DNA of 44,874 bases, from contig MDJB01000009.1 in assembly GCA_001752465.1 (NCBI GenBank), positions 1 through 44,874 of the forward strand, read 5' to 3'. The position numbers and the translations under genes are program-made. The notes beneath the pieces are model-generated. The model was not told the DNA's origin. It did no database searches and saw nothing but the letters and a program-made list of their open reading frames with translations. Below, one piece after another: positions 8,272-17,534 of the stretch (positions are counted from its first letter, which is position 1; each line of letters starts with the position of its first letter). The stretch comes from Haemophilus quentini (lineage in GTDB: Bacteria; Pseudomonadota; Gammaproteobacteria; Enterobacterales; Pasteurellaceae).

Positions 8272-9714
8272 TTATTTAGTTCCATAGGTATCGCCTAATT
8301 TAGCTTTATGTTTACCTTCTTCAACCATTACGACTAAGAGTAATAACACTGCTAATACGCCACCGCCGATCATTACGTAGAAACCACCGTCCCATCCGTA
8401 ATGTTGAGCTGCCCAACCGATAACTACAGATGCAGAAACTGTACCACCTAAGTAACCGAATAAACCGGTGAAACCTGCTGCAGTACCTGCTGCTTTTTTC
8501 GGTGCTAACTCAAGAGCATGTAAACCGATTAACATTACAGGACCATAGATTAAGAAACCGATTAAAGTCATTAAAATGAAGTCAGTTAATTGGTATGGGT
8601 TTTGATACCATGCGCTGTAGTTCGCTAACTCAGCTTCTGGTGTAGCTGGGTTCATCCAGTACGCAACAACCGCTGCAGTAGTTAAGATCATGAAGATGAA
8701 ACCTGTTAAACCACGTTTACCTTTGAACACTTTATCTGATACCCAACCACATAATAATGTACCTGGAACTGCTGCTAATTCATAGATTGTGTATGCCCAT
8801 GCGGTACCTTTGATGTTGAAGTGTTTTACTTCGCTCAAGTAAACGGGAGACCATTTTAATACGCCGTAGCGGATTAAATATACGAATACGTTAGCAATCG
8901 CGATGTACCATAACAATTTGTTTTTTAATACATAAGTTACGAAGATTTCTTTTGCAGTTAAATCGTTTTCGTAAGTTTTTTCGTTATAGTCATCAGGGTA
9001 ATCATTACGCCATTTTTCGATTGATGGTAAACCACAAGATTGTGGAGTATCGCGCATGACGAAGTACACAGGAATTGCACAGATCATTGCTGCAATACCA
9101 GGGTAGTATAAAGATTGTTGCCAGATGTCTTTTGCTTGCGCTTCAATACCGTGAGTGCTGAAGAAAATTGCACTAGCTAATAACACCATTGCACCAGGCA
9201 TCATACCACCGATATTGTGCGCAGTATTCCAAATTGACACGATAGTACCGCGTTCAGATTTAGACCACCAGTGCACCATAGTACGACCACATGGAGGCCA
9301 TCCCATACCTTGGAACCAACCATTTAAGAAGATCATCGCCCACATGATAGCGATGCCAGAGGTTGCCCATGGGAATAGACCCATTAAGGTCATACATAAA
9401 CCAGATAGTAATAAACCAAATGGTAGGAATACACGAGGGTTAGAACGGTCAGACATACCAGCCATTACGAATTTTGATAAACCGTAAGCAAGACCAGCTG
9501 CAGAACCGATTACACCAAGCTCAGCTTTTGTATAAAGACCAGCTTGAATTAAACCAGGTTGTGCTAAGTCAAAGTTTGCACGCACGAAATAGTATGCGGC
9601 ATAACCAAAGAAGATCCCTGCGAATACTTGCCAACGTAAGCGTCTATACGTGGAATCAATTTTTTCCGCTGGAAGTTCCGCAATATGCGGAGCGGGTTTG
9701 AATGGTCCAAACAT
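8272..9714 (-). CDS. glpT: Glycerol-3-phosphate/phosphate antiporter
   Basis: A 480-residue major facilitator of the organophosphate:phosphate antiporter family with about 12 membrane segments. Typical landmarks are [17 protein letters not shown] in helix 1, the [21 protein letters not shown] loop and [13 protein letters not shown]. It imports the G3P made by periplasmic or surface GlpQ in exchange for phosphate. I chose the ATG at 9712-9714 (MFGPFKP) with GGAG 9 nt upstream; an in-frame TTG five codons earlier lacks a proper site. It is first gene of the leftward glpT-glpQ-glpF-glpK set and is divergent from glpABC. GlpT is also the entry route of fosfomycin in many bacteria. Confidence 0.96.
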   Translation of the reverse strand: MFGPFKPAPHIAELPAEKIDSTYRRLRWQVFAGIFFGYAAYYFVRANFDLAQPGLIQAGLYTKAELGVIGSAAGLAYGLSKFVMAGMSDRSNPRVFLPFGLLLSGLCMTLMGLFPWATSGIAIMWAMIFLNGWFQGMGWPPCGRTMVHWWSKSERGTIVSIWNTAHNIGGMMPGAMVLLASAIFFSTHGIEAQAKDIWQQSLYYPGIAAMICAIPVYFVMRDTPQSCGLPSIEKWRNDYPDDYNEKTYENDLTAKEIFVTYVLKNKLLWYIAIANVFVYLIRYGVLKWSPVYLSEVKHFNIKGTAWAYTIYELAAVPGTLLCGWVSDKVFKGKRGLTGFIFMILTTAAVVAYWMNPATPEAELANYSAWYQNPYQLTDFILMTLIGFLIYGPVMLIGLHALELAPKKAAGTAAGFTGLFGYLGGTVSASVVIGWAAQHYGWDGGFYVMIGGGVLAVLLLLVVMVEEGKHKAKLGDTYGTK

Positions 9715-9830
9715 AATTTTTTTCTCCAACTTTTAATTATGTGTAAGTTTTATCCACCCTTTATTAGACAGTAAGGGATGGGCGCATGATAAAAGAAAAT
9801 AAAAAATAAGGAAGTAAAAAAAGTAAAAAA

Positions 9831-9846
9831 TGTGAAGTGTTTCACA
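9831..9846. promoter_or_regulatory. CRP site, perfect core, in the glpT/glpA intergenic region
   Basis: TGTGA-AGTGTT-TCACA matches the CRP core exactly. It lies nearer glpT and is probably its activator site. CRP control of glp genes is well established in enteric bacteria. Confidence 0.75.
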
Positions 9847-9860
9847 AAATTTTTACACCA

Positions 9861-9880
9861 TTTGAGCGAAAGCGAAAATT
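9861..9880. promoter_or_regulatory. GlpR-like operator
   Basis: TTTGAGCGAA-AGCGAAAATT agrees with the E. coli GlpR consensus (WATKYTCGWW-WWCGAVMATW) at about 16 of 20 positions. The right half is nearly perfect. It sits between the two CRP-like sites, suitable for repressing both directions. No glpR gene is in the window. Confidence 0.5.
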
Positions 9881-9882
9881 AT

Positions 9883-9898
9883 AGTGATCAGTATCACA
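9883..9898. promoter_or_regulatory. CRP/FNR-like site upstream of glpA
   Basis: AGTGA-TCAGTA-TCACA is a CRP core with one mismatch. The same bases read GTGAT-CAGT-ATCAC, close to the FNR palindrome TTGAT-N4-ATCAA. It is centred about 70 bp before the expected glpABC transcription start, a usual class I activator position. Anaerobic (FNR) control would suit GlpABC. Confidence 0.65.
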
Positions 9899-9925
9899 AA
9901 ATTGTTTTCTTTTGCACTCAAAATG

Positions 9926-9954
9926 TTGTTAATTTGGTCGCACTTCTCTACAAT
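9926..9954 (+). promoter_or_regulatory. Predicted glpABC promoter
   Basis: TTGTTA (9926-9931), a 17-bp spacer and TACAAT (9949-9954) form a good sigma-70 promoter, about 53 bp before the glpA start codon. Confidence 0.6.
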
Positions 9955-10007
9955 GCCTGTGATTTTTATATTATTTTTTTGTTAAATTTTGGGAATTGGG
10001 GGTAAAC

Positions 10008-11699
10008 ATGGGATTATCGCCTAGCATGTACAAAGATGTTGGAGATTTCTCGCCACTCAGTACCGATGTCATTATTATCGGTGGTGGCGCAACGGGTGCA
10101 GGTATTGCGCGTGACTGTGCACTTCGTGGCATTGATTGTATTTTATTGGAACGCCGAGACATCGCAACGGGTGCGACAGGACGTAACCACGGATTATTAC
10201 ACAGTGGTGCACGTTATGCCGTGAACGACCAAGAATCTGCTGAAGAATGTATTAAAGAAAACCGCATTTTGCGCAAAATTGCGCGTCATTGCGTAGATGA
10301 AACGGAAGGCTTATTTATCACGTTGCCTGAAGATTCTCTCGACTATCAAAAAACCTTCCTTGAGAGCTGTGCAAAATCTGGAATCGATGCGCAAGCCATT
10401 GATCCGGATTTAGCTAAAATTATGGAGCCTTCTGTAAACCCAGATTTAGTGGGGGCAGTTGTTGTGCCAGATGGTTCTATTGACCCATTCCGTTTAACAG
10501 CCTCTAATATGATGGATGCGACAGAAAACGGCGCAAAAATGTTCACTTATTGCGAAGTAAAAAATTTGATTCGTGAAGGTGGAAAAGTGATTGGTGTGAA
10601 TGTGTACGATCATAAAAATCGTAGAGAACGCCAATTTTTTGCACCACTTGTTGTGAATGCTGGTGGTATTTGGGGACAAGGGATTGCGGAATATGCTGAT
10701 CTCAAAATCAAGATGTTCCCCGCGAAAGGTGCATTGCTCGTAATGGGTCATCGTATTAATAAACTTGTAATTAACCGCTGTCGTAAACCAGCTGATGCGG
10801 ATATTCTTGTTCCAGGCGATACAATTTGTGTTATTGGTACAACGTCAAGTCGTGTTCCTTATGATCAAATCGATAACATGCAAGTGACGCCAGAAGAAGT
10901 AGATATTCTTTTCCGTGAAGGTGAAAAACTTGCACCGAGCTTGCGTTATACTCGCGTATTACGTGCTTATGCTGGGGTGCGACCATTAGTTGCAAGCGAT
11001 GATGATCCATCTGGTCGTAATGTGAGTCGTGGTATTGTGCTACTTGACCACGCAGAACGTGATGGCTTAGATGGCTTTATTACTATCACTGGTGGTAAGT
11101 TAATGACTTATCGTTTAATGGCTGAATGGGCGACCGACCTTGTTTGTGAAAAACTCAATAAAACGGCACGTTGTGTAACTGCAGAGCAACCTTTGCCTGG
11201 CTCTACTGAAAGCCGTCAAGAAACCAATCGAAAAGTCATTTCATTACCAAGTACCATTCGTTATTCCGCCGTGTATCGTCATGGTTCACGCGCTACTCGT
11301 TTGCTTGAAAAAGAACGTTTAGATCGTTCAATGGTGTGCGAATGTGAAGCGGTGACGGTGGGCGAAGTTCGTTATGCGATTGATGAACTAGGTGTAAATA
11401 ACATTGTGGATTTACGCCGCCGTACTCGTGTTGGTATGGGGACTTGCCAAGCTGAGCTTTGTGCATGTCGTGCTGCAGGCTTAATGAACCGTTTTGAAGT
11501 GGCAACACCAACTCAATCAACCACTCAACTTTCTGCCTTTATGGAAGAACGCTGGCGCGGTATTGAGCCGATTGCTTGGGGTGAAGCTATTCGCGAAGCC
11601 GAATTTACATCTTGGATGTATGGTAGCGTATTAGGTTTAAATGATGTGAAACCGCTTGATGAACAAGCACAACAAGGGACGGATAGCAATGAATTTTGA
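10008..11699 (+). CDS. glpA: Anaerobic glycerol-3-phosphate dehydrogenase subunit A
   Basis: A 563-residue FAD-binding catalytic subunit that oxidises G3P to dihydroxyacetone phosphate under anaerobic conditions. The Rossmann motif [12 protein letters not shown] lies at residues 21-32. The C-terminal BFD-like domain has Cys444, Cys446, Cys480 and Cys485 (CEC...GTCQAELC), which bind an iron-sulfur centre in this family. I chose the ATG at 10008 because GGGGGT sits 5 nt upstream; a TTG at 9996 overlaps that site. Its end overlaps glpB by 11 bp, indicating coupled translation of the GlpABC complex. Confidence 0.96.
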   Translation: MGLSPSMYKDVGDFSPLSTDVIIIGGGATGAGIARDCALRGIDCILLERRDIATGATGRNHGLLHSGARYAVNDQESAEECIKENRILRKIARHCVDETEGLFITLPEDSLDYQKTFLESCAKSGIDAQAIDPDLAKIMEPSVNPDLVGAVVVPDGSIDPFRLTASNMMDATENGAKMFTYCEVKNLIREGGKVIGVNVYDHKNRRERQFFAPLVVNAGGIWGQGIAEYADLKIKMFPAKGALLVMGHRINKLVINRCRKPADADILVPGDTICVIGTTSSRVPYDQIDNMQVTPEEVDILFREGEKLAPSLRYTRVLRAYAGVRPLVASDDDPSGRNVSRGIVLLDHAERDGLDGFITITGGKLMTYRLMAEWATDLVCEKLNKTARCVTAEQPLPGSTESRQETNRKVISLPSTIRYSAVYRHGSRATRLLEKERLDRSMVCECEAVTVGEVRYAIDELGVNNIVDLRRRTRVGMGTCQAELCACRAAGLMNRFEVATPTQSTTQLSAFMEERWRGIEPIAWGEAIREAEFTSWMYGSVLGLNDVKPLDEQAQQGTDSNEF

Positions 11700-12987
11700 T
11701 GTAGCCATTATTGGCGGTGGTTTGGCGGGTTTAACCTGTGGCATCGCTCTTCAACAACGCGGCAAACGTTGCGTGATTATCAACAACGGTCAAGCAGCCA
11801 TTGATTTTGCATCTGGTTCTTTAGATTTATTAAGCCGTATACCATCAACTCCAAATGGGGAAAGTCGTGCGGTAGAAAATTTAAAAGAAAATATCACCGC
11901 ACTTCGTAATGAATTACCAGCCCATCCTTATAGTTTATTGGGCGCAGAGAAAGTGCTTGCTAAAGCACAAGATTTTGAACGTTTAGCCAATGAATTAAAT
12001 CTTGATTTAATTGGTTCTACGGAAAAGAACCATTGGCGTGTAACAGGCTTAGGCAGTTTACGTGGTGCGTGGCTTTCACCAAATAGTGTGCCAACTGTAC
12101 AAGGCAATGAACGTTTTCCGCATAAACGTATTGCTGTGCTTGGTATCGAAGGTTATCACGATTTTCAACCGCAACTTTTAGCGGCAAATTTAGTGTTAAA
12201 CCCACAATTTGAGCATTGTGAGGTGACCAGTGGTTTCTTAAATATTCCACAATTAGATGAACTTCGCAAAAATGCTCGTGAGTTCCGTAGTGTAAACATC
12301 TCTCAACTTCTAGAGCACAAACTTGCATTCAATGATCTCGTTAAAGAAATTATTGAATCAGCGCAAGGTGCAGAAGCCGTATTTTTACCGGCTTGTTTTG
12401 GTTTAGAAAACCAAGAATTTATGACCGCACTTCGTGATGCAACTAAGCTCGCATTATTTGAATTACCAACATTGCCACCATCATTACTCGGTATGCGCCA
12501 GCGTATTCAATTACGCCGTAAATTTGAATCTCTTGGTGGTTTAATGATTAACGGTGATAGTGCATTGAGTGCAACATTTGAAGGAAATCAAGTACGTTGT
12601 ATCAACACTCGTTTGCTCGAAGATGAAGAAATTACTGCAGATAATTTCGTACTGGCTTCAGGAAGTTTTTTCAGTAAAGGACTCATTGCTGAATTCGATA
12701 AAATTTATGAGCCAGTTTTTAAATCCGATATTATCGGTGTTGAAGGGTTTAACGATAAAGATCGTTTCACTTGGACTGCTCATCGTTTTGCTCATCCACA
12801 ACCTTATCAATCTGCTGGTGTGGCAATTAATGCTCAATGCCAAGTGAAAAAGAGCTGTCAATATTTAACGAATTTATATGCCGTCGGTAATGTAATTGGT
12901 GGGTTTAATGCGCTTGAGCTTGGTTGTGGTTCGGGTGTCGCAGTTGTAACTGCCTTGGCGGTTGCTGATGAAATCTTGGCGAAATAG
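11689..12987 (+). CDS. glpB: Anaerobic glycerol-3-phosphate dehydrogenase subunit B
   Basis: A 432-residue flavoprotein subunit of GlpABC. It opens directly with the dinucleotide-binding motif [14 protein letters not shown] and closes with a second FAD-contact segment ([21 protein letters not shown]). It passes electrons from GlpA to the membrane anchor GlpC. I chose the ATG at 11689 ([11 protein letters not shown]), since the motif must lie at the N-terminus and GGACGG precedes it. An upstream ATG at 11656 would add 11 residues inside glpA. Contains uptake sequences at 11896 and 12424. Confidence 0.95.
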   Translation: MNFDVAIIGGGLAGLTCGIALQQRGKRCVIINNGQAAIDFASGSLDLLSRIPSTPNGESRAVENLKENITALRNELPAHPYSLLGAEKVLAKAQDFERLANELNLDLIGSTEKNHWRVTGLGSLRGAWLSPNSVPTVQGNERFPHKRIAVLGIEGYHDFQPQLLAANLVLNPQFEHCEVTSGFLNIPQLDELRKNAREFRSVNISQLLEHKLAFNDLVKEIIESAQGAEAVFLPACFGLENQEFMTALRDATKLALFELPTLPPSLLGMRQRIQLRRKFESLGGLMINGDSALSATFEGNQVRCINTRLLEDEEITADNFVLASGSFFSKGLIAEFDKIYEPVFKSDIIGVEGFNDKDRFTWTAHRFAHPQPYQSAGVAINAQCQVKKSCQYLTNLYAVGNVIGGFNALELGCGSGVAVVTALAVADEILAK

Positions 12988-12997
12988 GGGGAATAAT

Positions 12998-14278
12998 ATG
13001 GATAATAATATTCAACGACTCATTGATAGTGCAAAACAATCCCTTAATTCACCTGAAAGTCATAAATATATCGACGAAAGTTTTGAAAGCTGTATTAAAT
13101 GTACGGCTTGTACCGCTGTTTGTCCGGTTTCACGTAACAACCCACTTTATCCTGGTCCAAAACAATCTGGTCCAGATGGTGAGCGTTTACGCTTGAAATC
13201 AGCTGAGCTTTACGATGAAGCACTTAAATATTGTACCAACTGTAAACGTTGTGAAGTGGCTTGTCCGTCTGATGTGAAAATCGGTGATTTAATTGTGCGT
13301 GCGCGTAATAACCACTTAGCGCAGTCTAAAAAACCGTTAATGAATAAATTGCGTGATGCGATTTTAAGTAACACGGATGTAATGGGGAAAATCAATACGC
13401 CATTAGCGCCCATTGTAAACACCATTACGAGCCTAAAAGCCACCAAATTTATGTTGGAAAAAACGCTTAAAATCAGTAAAGAACGTACTTTACCTAAATA
13501 TGCGTTTGGCACGTTCCGTAGCTGGTATATGAAAAATGCGTTACAAGACCAACAAAAATTTGAGCGTAAAGTCGCGTATTATCATGGTTGCTACGTTAAC
13601 TATAATAATCCGCAGCTTGGTAAAGAATTCCTTAAAGTGTTCAATACGATGAACATTGGGGTGATGTTACTGGAAAAAGAAAAATGCTGCGGTTTACCAT
13701 TAATGGTGAACGGTTTCCCTGAACGTGCACGTAATATCGCACAGTTCAATACCGATTACATTGGAAAAATGGTAGACGAAAATGGACTAGACGTGATCAG
13801 TGAAGCATCAAGCTGTTCACTTAATCTGCGTGACGAATACCATCATATTTTAGGTATCGACAATGCTAAAGTGCGTCCGCATATTCATATGGTGACGCCA
13901 TTCCTATACCAACTGTTCAAAGAAGGTAAAACATTACCGTTGAAACCACTCAAACTTCGAGTGGCTTATCACACCGCTTGTCACGTAGATAAAGCAGGCT
14001 GGGCACCTTATACTTTGGAAGTGTTGAAAAAAATTCCTGGTTTAGAAATCATTATGTTACCTAGCCAATGCTGTGGTATTGCAGGGACTTACGGTTTTAA
14101 ATCAGAAAACTATGAGGTTTCACAATCTATTGGTAAAAATCTATTCGATAATATTAACGAAGGTGGGTTTGATTACGTCATATCGGAATGCCAAACCTGT
14201 AAATGGCAAATTGATATGTCATCTAACGTGACCTGTATTCACCCATTAACCTTACTTTGTATGTCGATGGATGCTTAA
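12998..14278 (+). CDS. glpC: Anaerobic glycerol-3-phosphate dehydrogenase subunit C
   Basis: A 426-residue membrane-associated iron-sulfur subunit that hands electrons from GlpAB to menaquinone. Two 4Fe-4S motifs are present: Cys32-35-38-42 (CIKCTACTAVC) and Cys79-82-85-89 (CTNCKRCEVAC). Two cysteine-rich CCG domains follow, with EKCCGLPLMVNG and SQCCGIAGTYG, as in heterodisulfide reductase-type proteins. The ATG at 12998 has AGGGGGA upstream; an earlier in-frame ATG lies within glpB and lacks one. Last gene of glpABC, ending in a clear terminator. Confidence 0.96.
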   Translation: MDNNIQRLIDSAKQSLNSPESHKYIDESFESCIKCTACTAVCPVSRNNPLYPGPKQSGPDGERLRLKSAELYDEALKYCTNCKRCEVACPSDVKIGDLIVRARNNHLAQSKKPLMNKLRDAILSNTDVMGKINTPLAPIVNTITSLKATKFMLEKTLKISKERTLPKYAFGTFRSWYMKNALQDQQKFERKVAYYHGCYVNYNNPQLGKEFLKVFNTMNIGVMLLEKEKCCGLPLMVNGFPERARNIAQFNTDYIGKMVDENGLDVISEASSCSLNLRDEYHHILGIDNAKVRPHIHMVTPFLYQLFKEGKTLPLKPLKLRVAYHTACHVDKAGWAPYTLEVLKKIPGLEIIMLPSQCCGIAGTYGFKSENYEVSQSIGKNLFDNINEGGFDYVISECQTCKWQIDMSSNVTCIHPLTLLCMSMDA

Positions 14279-14285
14279 CAATAAG

Positions 14286-14319
14286 AAAAATGCACTTTGT
14301 AATGAAAGTGCATTTTTTG
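14286..14319 (+). terminator. glpABC terminator
   Basis: AAAAATGCACTTT (14286-14298) pairs with AAAGTGCATTTTT (14305-14317), a perfect 13-bp stem ending in T's, 8 bp past the glpC stop. Confidence 0.9.
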
Positions 14320-14575
14320 TTTTTATAGGTAGAAAAAAGAGCGGTAAATTTTATTTGTATCCCAAAAGCTAGGCTAAGCAAACCAACCATTGAGGTGAAG
14401 ATTTTATTACGGGTAAACATTACACAATCAAATTTAAAATAGGGTCTCCAACCAATTCTGAATAGGAAAATGAGTATCAGAGATACTGCTAGTTTTTATA
14501 ATAAATAAGCTCAATGGATCAAACCAAGGCTGGCGTATCAAATGGCGACTTATCGATGAATTTAACTGAAATTAA
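14320..14575. other. Gene-free junction between glpC and asnA
   Basis: No credible gene is visible in this 256-bp stretch. A short minus-strand frame from 14420 begins with a hydrophobic run (TSMVGLLSLAFGI) but lacks a ribosome binding site and runs into glpC. A small hairpin AGTATC/GATACT (14473-14487) precedes a T-run. The DNA may hold gene remnants, since glpC and asnA are not neighbours in strain Rd as I recall. Confidence 0.4.
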
Positions 14576-14612
14576 AAGGACTGAATTCGACACAATATCG
14601 TCACCAGTCCTT
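14576..14612 (-). terminator. asnA terminator
   Basis: AAGGACTG (14576-14583) pairs with CAGTCCTT (14605-14612) around a 21-base loop. On the minus strand it is followed by TTTTAATTT. It lies 33 bp beyond the asnA stop. Confidence 0.6.
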
Positions 14613-14645
14613 AATTAAAGAGTCTAGGTTTTGGGGCAAATCAAT

Positions 14646-15638
14646 TTACAGAATATTTGAAAATTCCTCTAACATTTCTTTTGACCATACGCTTGATTGG
14701 ACTTCACCGATATGTTTTTTACGAAGTAAAAGCATCGCTAAGCGAGATTGACCGATACCACCGCCGATAGTTAATGGCAATTTCCCGTTTAATAAATCTT
14801 GGTGCCAATCCATTTTTAAACGGTCTTCATCGCCTGTTAAGCCAACTTGTAAACGTAATGCACTTTCATCTACTCGGATACCCATTGAGGAAAGTTCAAA
14901 GGCTTTGCCTAATTGGTCGTTCCATACCAAAATGTCGCCATTTAAGCCTTTATAGCCATTTTCAGATTCGGTTGTCCAGTCATCATAATCTGGTGCACGA
15001 CCATCGTGAGGTTTACCATCTGAAAGTTTGCCGCCAATCCCGATCAAAAATACTGCGCCGTATTCTTTACAAATTGCGTTTTCACGTTCTTTACTGCTTA
15101 AATCTGGATAGCGTTTTACTAAATCTTCGCTGTGCACAAAGGTAATGTGTTTTGGAAGAATTGAAGGTATATCAAAACGTGCTTCTACGGCTAATTCCGT
15201 TAAACGAATAGCACGATAAATAGAATTTACCGTTTCTTTTAAGTATGCAAAATTACGACGACCTTCAGGAATCACTTTTTCCCAGTCCCACTGATCCACA
15301 TAAACAGAGTGAGTTGGGTCAAGAGAATCTTCATCTGGGCGTAATGCTTTCATATGAACAAACAAGCCTTCGCCTTCTTTAAAGTGGAAGCGAGCCAATG
15401 TATGGCGTTTCCATTTCGCAAGGGAATGAACAACTTCAAATATGGCATTTGGAATACATTTCACATTAACCTGCACTGCTTTTTCAATGCCAGATAAGTT
15501 ATCTTGCATTCCGTTACCCACTTGGCTCAAGATAGGACCTTGCACTTCAATAATGCCAAGTTGTTCAATAAGATTTTGGGTAAAAGTGTTCTTCACAAAG
15601 CTGATTTCTTGTTGTTGTAAAATAAATGTCTTTTTCAT
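14646..15638 (-). CDS. asnA: Aspartate-ammonia ligase (asparagine synthetase A)
   Basis: A 330-residue cytosolic enzyme that makes asparagine from aspartate, ammonia and ATP. It belongs to the class II aminoacyl-tRNA-synthetase fold. Recognisable blocks are [48 protein letters not shown] and the C-terminal motif 3 region [17 protein letters not shown]. Length equals E. coli AsnA (330). It is divergent from asnC, whose product activates asnA in E. coli when asparagine is low. The 152-bp intergenic region is extremely AT-rich and likely holds the AsnC sites. Confidence 0.97.
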   Translation of the reverse strand: MKKTFILQQQEISFVKNTFTQNLIEQLGIIEVQGPILSQVGNGMQDNLSGIEKAVQVNVKCIPNAIFEVVHSLAKWKRHTLARFHFKEGEGLFVHMKALRPDEDSLDPTHSVYVDQWDWEKVIPEGRRNFAYLKETVNSIYRAIRLTELAVEARFDIPSILPKHITFVHSEDLVKRYPDLSSKERENAICKEYGAVFLIGIGGKLSDGKPHDGRAPDYDDWTTESENGYKGLNGDILVWNDQLGKAFELSSMGIRVDESALRLQVGLTGDEDRLKMDWHQDLLNGKLPLTIGGGIGQSRLAMLLLRKKHIGEVQSSVWSKEMLEEFSNIL

Positions 15639-15790
15639 TTTGATAACCTTTTTTAAAGAAAAATAATATTTTTGAGTATTATTCAGTAAATGATGATTTT
15701 ATTTCAAGTATTTTGTTTACTTTTTTTTTTAGTTGAATATTATCTAATTTTTTGGGAAAAAATTAAATAAAATCTAAAGGAGAAGGTTTT

Positions 15791-16243
15791 ATGCACAACA
15801 TCGATAGTTTAGATCAGCAAATCTTACGTGTACTCACCAAAGATGCGAGAACTCCCTATGCCGAAATGGCTAAAAACTTTGGTGTCAGCCCGGGAACGAT
15901 TCATGTGAGAGTTGAAAAAATGCGCCAATCGGGCATTATCGAAGGCACGAAGGTGATCATTGATGAGCGCAAATTAGGTTATGACGTATGCTGTTTTATC
16001 GGCATTATTCTAAAAAGCGCAAAAGATTATGACAAAGTGATCAAAAAGTTAGAAAGTTTCGATGAGGTGGTGGAAGCCTATTATACAACGGGCAATTACT
16101 CGATTTTCTTAAAGGTGATGACTCACACAATCGCAGAATTACATTCTGTTTTGGCGACCAAGATTCAGTTAATAGATGAAATTCAGTCCACTGAAACCTT
16201 GATTTCAATGCAAAATCCAATTTTGCGAGATATTAAACCTTAA
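15791..16243 (+). CDS. asnC: Lrp/AsnC-family regulator of asnA
   Basis: A 150-residue regulator. The N-terminal helix-turn-helix (LDQQILRVLTKDARTPYAEM through VSPGTIHVRVEKM, residues 6-45) is followed by the RAM ligand-binding domain (about 65-140). Strong SD AAGGAG lies just upstream of the ATG. The divergent arrangement with asnA matches E. coli, where AsnC responds to asparagine. The E. coli protein is 152 residues. Confidence 0.95.
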   Translation: MHNIDSLDQQILRVLTKDARTPYAEMAKNFGVSPGTIHVRVEKMRQSGIIEGTKVIIDERKLGYDVCCFIGIILKSAKDYDKVIKKLESFDEVVEAYYTTGNYSIFLKVMTHTIAELHSVLATKIQLIDEIQSTETLISMQNPILRDIKP

Positions 16244-16268
16244 AAACATAGAAATTGCGGTGAAATTT

Positions 16269-16664
16269 TTATTCAAATTTATCCTGATGTTTAAATTTCA
16301 ATAAATCTCTCCGCTCTTTTTTGTTTGGGCGACGATCAGGATGGGGCATTGAAAGTGAATTGTTTTTTCTTGCCCACGCGATTTCTTCTCTTTTTTTCAC
16401 GCTGTTTTCGGTTTCTTGATAGAGTAATTGTGCTTCTGGCGCACCTCGGCGTTGATCGCTTAAGGCGATAATTTTTATTTCTTTTTCTTCGTTTCCTTGG
16501 CGAAGTTTTAACATTGCGCCCACTTCCACAATTTTACTTACCTTCGCGCGTTGGTTGTTGTAATGCACTTTACCACTTTCAATCATGGCTTTGGCAATAC
16601 TACGTGTTTTGTAAAATCGTGCAGCCCACAACCATTTATCTAATCTGACTTCTTTTTCTTCCAT
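16269..16664 (-). CDS. hslR: Heat shock protein 15, S4-domain RNA-binding protein
   Basis: A 131-residue basic protein with an S4 domain (VRLDKWLWAARFYKTRSIAK, then GKVHYNNQRAKVSKIVEVG; residues 6-55) and a lysine/arginine-rich tail. In E. coli Hsp15 rescues stalled 50S subunits that carry nascent peptidyl-tRNA. It is divergent from the nudE remnant and only 25 bp from the asnC stop (convergent). Length matches E. coli HslR (133). I see no clear sigma-32 promoter. Confidence 0.93.
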   Translation of the reverse strand: MEEKEVRLDKWLWAARFYKTRSIAKAMIESGKVHYNNQRAKVSKIVEVGAMLKLRQGNEEKEIKIIALSDQRRGAPEAQLLYQETENSVKKREEIAWARKNNSLSMPHPDRRPNKKERRDLLKFKHQDKFE

Positions 16665-16734
16665 TTGTGAATTTCTCTTTTGCTATTTTGTGGTACAGTT
16701 TGTCCCAATCCTATCATAAAATAAAGGAAAACTT

Positions 16735-17291
16735 ATGTTATCCGATTCATCCAAAAAATCACCTAAAATTCTTACCGCACAAGTCGTTGCTAAGTCTCGT
16801 TTATTTGAAATTAAGTCTGTTGATTTAGCGTTTTCTAATGGGGAATTACGTACTTATGAGCGTTTCAAACCAGGTAATCAACAGGTTGTTATGATGGTTC
16901 CCATTGATGGAGATGATCTGTTATTGATTCGCGAATATTCAGTTGGCACAGAACGTTATGAATTAGGATTTCCTAAAGGCGGCGTAGATAAAGATGAAGA
17001 ACCGAAAGATGCAGCAAATCGTGAATTAAAGGAAGAGTTGAGGCTGAGGGCTAATAAAATTGATTTCTTTTGCGTACGGTGACCAATCCAAGTTATATGC
17101 GTAGCGTTATGCATATTTTTGTTGCTCAGGATTTTTATCCTTGCCAGTTAGAAGGTGATGAGCCAGAACCGTTAGAAATTGTCCGCTTTCCGTTGTCAAA
17201 AATCGATGAATTACTTGCAGAGCCCAATTTCAATGAAGCTAGAAATTTGACCGCACTTTATTCTTTGAAAGATTATTTAAGCCAAAAATAA
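16735..17291 (+). pseudogene. nudE: ADP-compound hydrolase nudE, broken by a frameshift
   Basis: Two reading frames together match the full length of NudE, a Nudix hydrolase of ADP-ribose, Ap3A and NADH. The first (16735-17082) covers LTAQVVAKSRLFEIKSVDL, the GTERYELGFPKGG block and most of the Nudix box, then ends early in IDFFCVR. The second frame resumes at RTVTNPSYMRSVM and runs to 17291 with AQDFYPCQLEGDEPEPLEIVRFPL and FNEARNLTAL, as in E. coli NudE. One T missing from the TTTT run near 17068-17071 explains the break; restoring it gives FFLRTVTNPSYM and the same spacing as E. coli. In addition, the Nudix box glycine (EELG in the family) is Arg (EELRLRA). Two lesions suggest real decay rather than a sequencing error alone. 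Confidence 0.85.
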
Positions 17292-17319
17292 TAGGCTTAA
17301 TTTAATTATCGTTCTCTCA

Positions 17320-17342
17320 TTTTCCCCTTTTGAAGGGGAAAA
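17320..17342. repeat. Perfect hairpin upstream of the OPT gene
   Basis: TTTTCCCCTT (17320-17329) pairs perfectly with AAGGGGAAAA (17333-17342) over a 3-base loop. It is followed by GGCTAGCC and, 20 bp on, TTAGCC, another possible inverted pair. There is no T-run, so it is not an ordinary terminator. It may be a small dispersed palindrome or leader structure within the 243-bp nudE-OPT gap. Confidence 0.5.
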
Positions 17343-17534
17343 TCATGGCTAGCCAGATGAACATCACTCTGAGTTAGCCTTCTTCGCTTATCTATAAATA
17401 AAATATCATTCAAATATTCCCCTTTTTATTAAATATTTTCTAATAAGCTCAAATTTCCCTTTAAAAAACTTGAAAAAATACTCGATTTTTGACAATGTTT
17501 AGGTGTTTTCTTTTTTTACTCAAGGAACATTTTT

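Noticed and set aside
14223-14420. Minus-strand frame of 65 codons starting with a hydrophobic stretch.
   Set aside because: No ribosome site; half of it lies antisense in glpC and across its terminator.
15720-15732. Run of ten or more T's before asnC, considered as a phase-variable tract.
   Set aside because: It lies in a generally AT-rich intergenic region and no evidence shows length variation; it could still affect promoter spacing.
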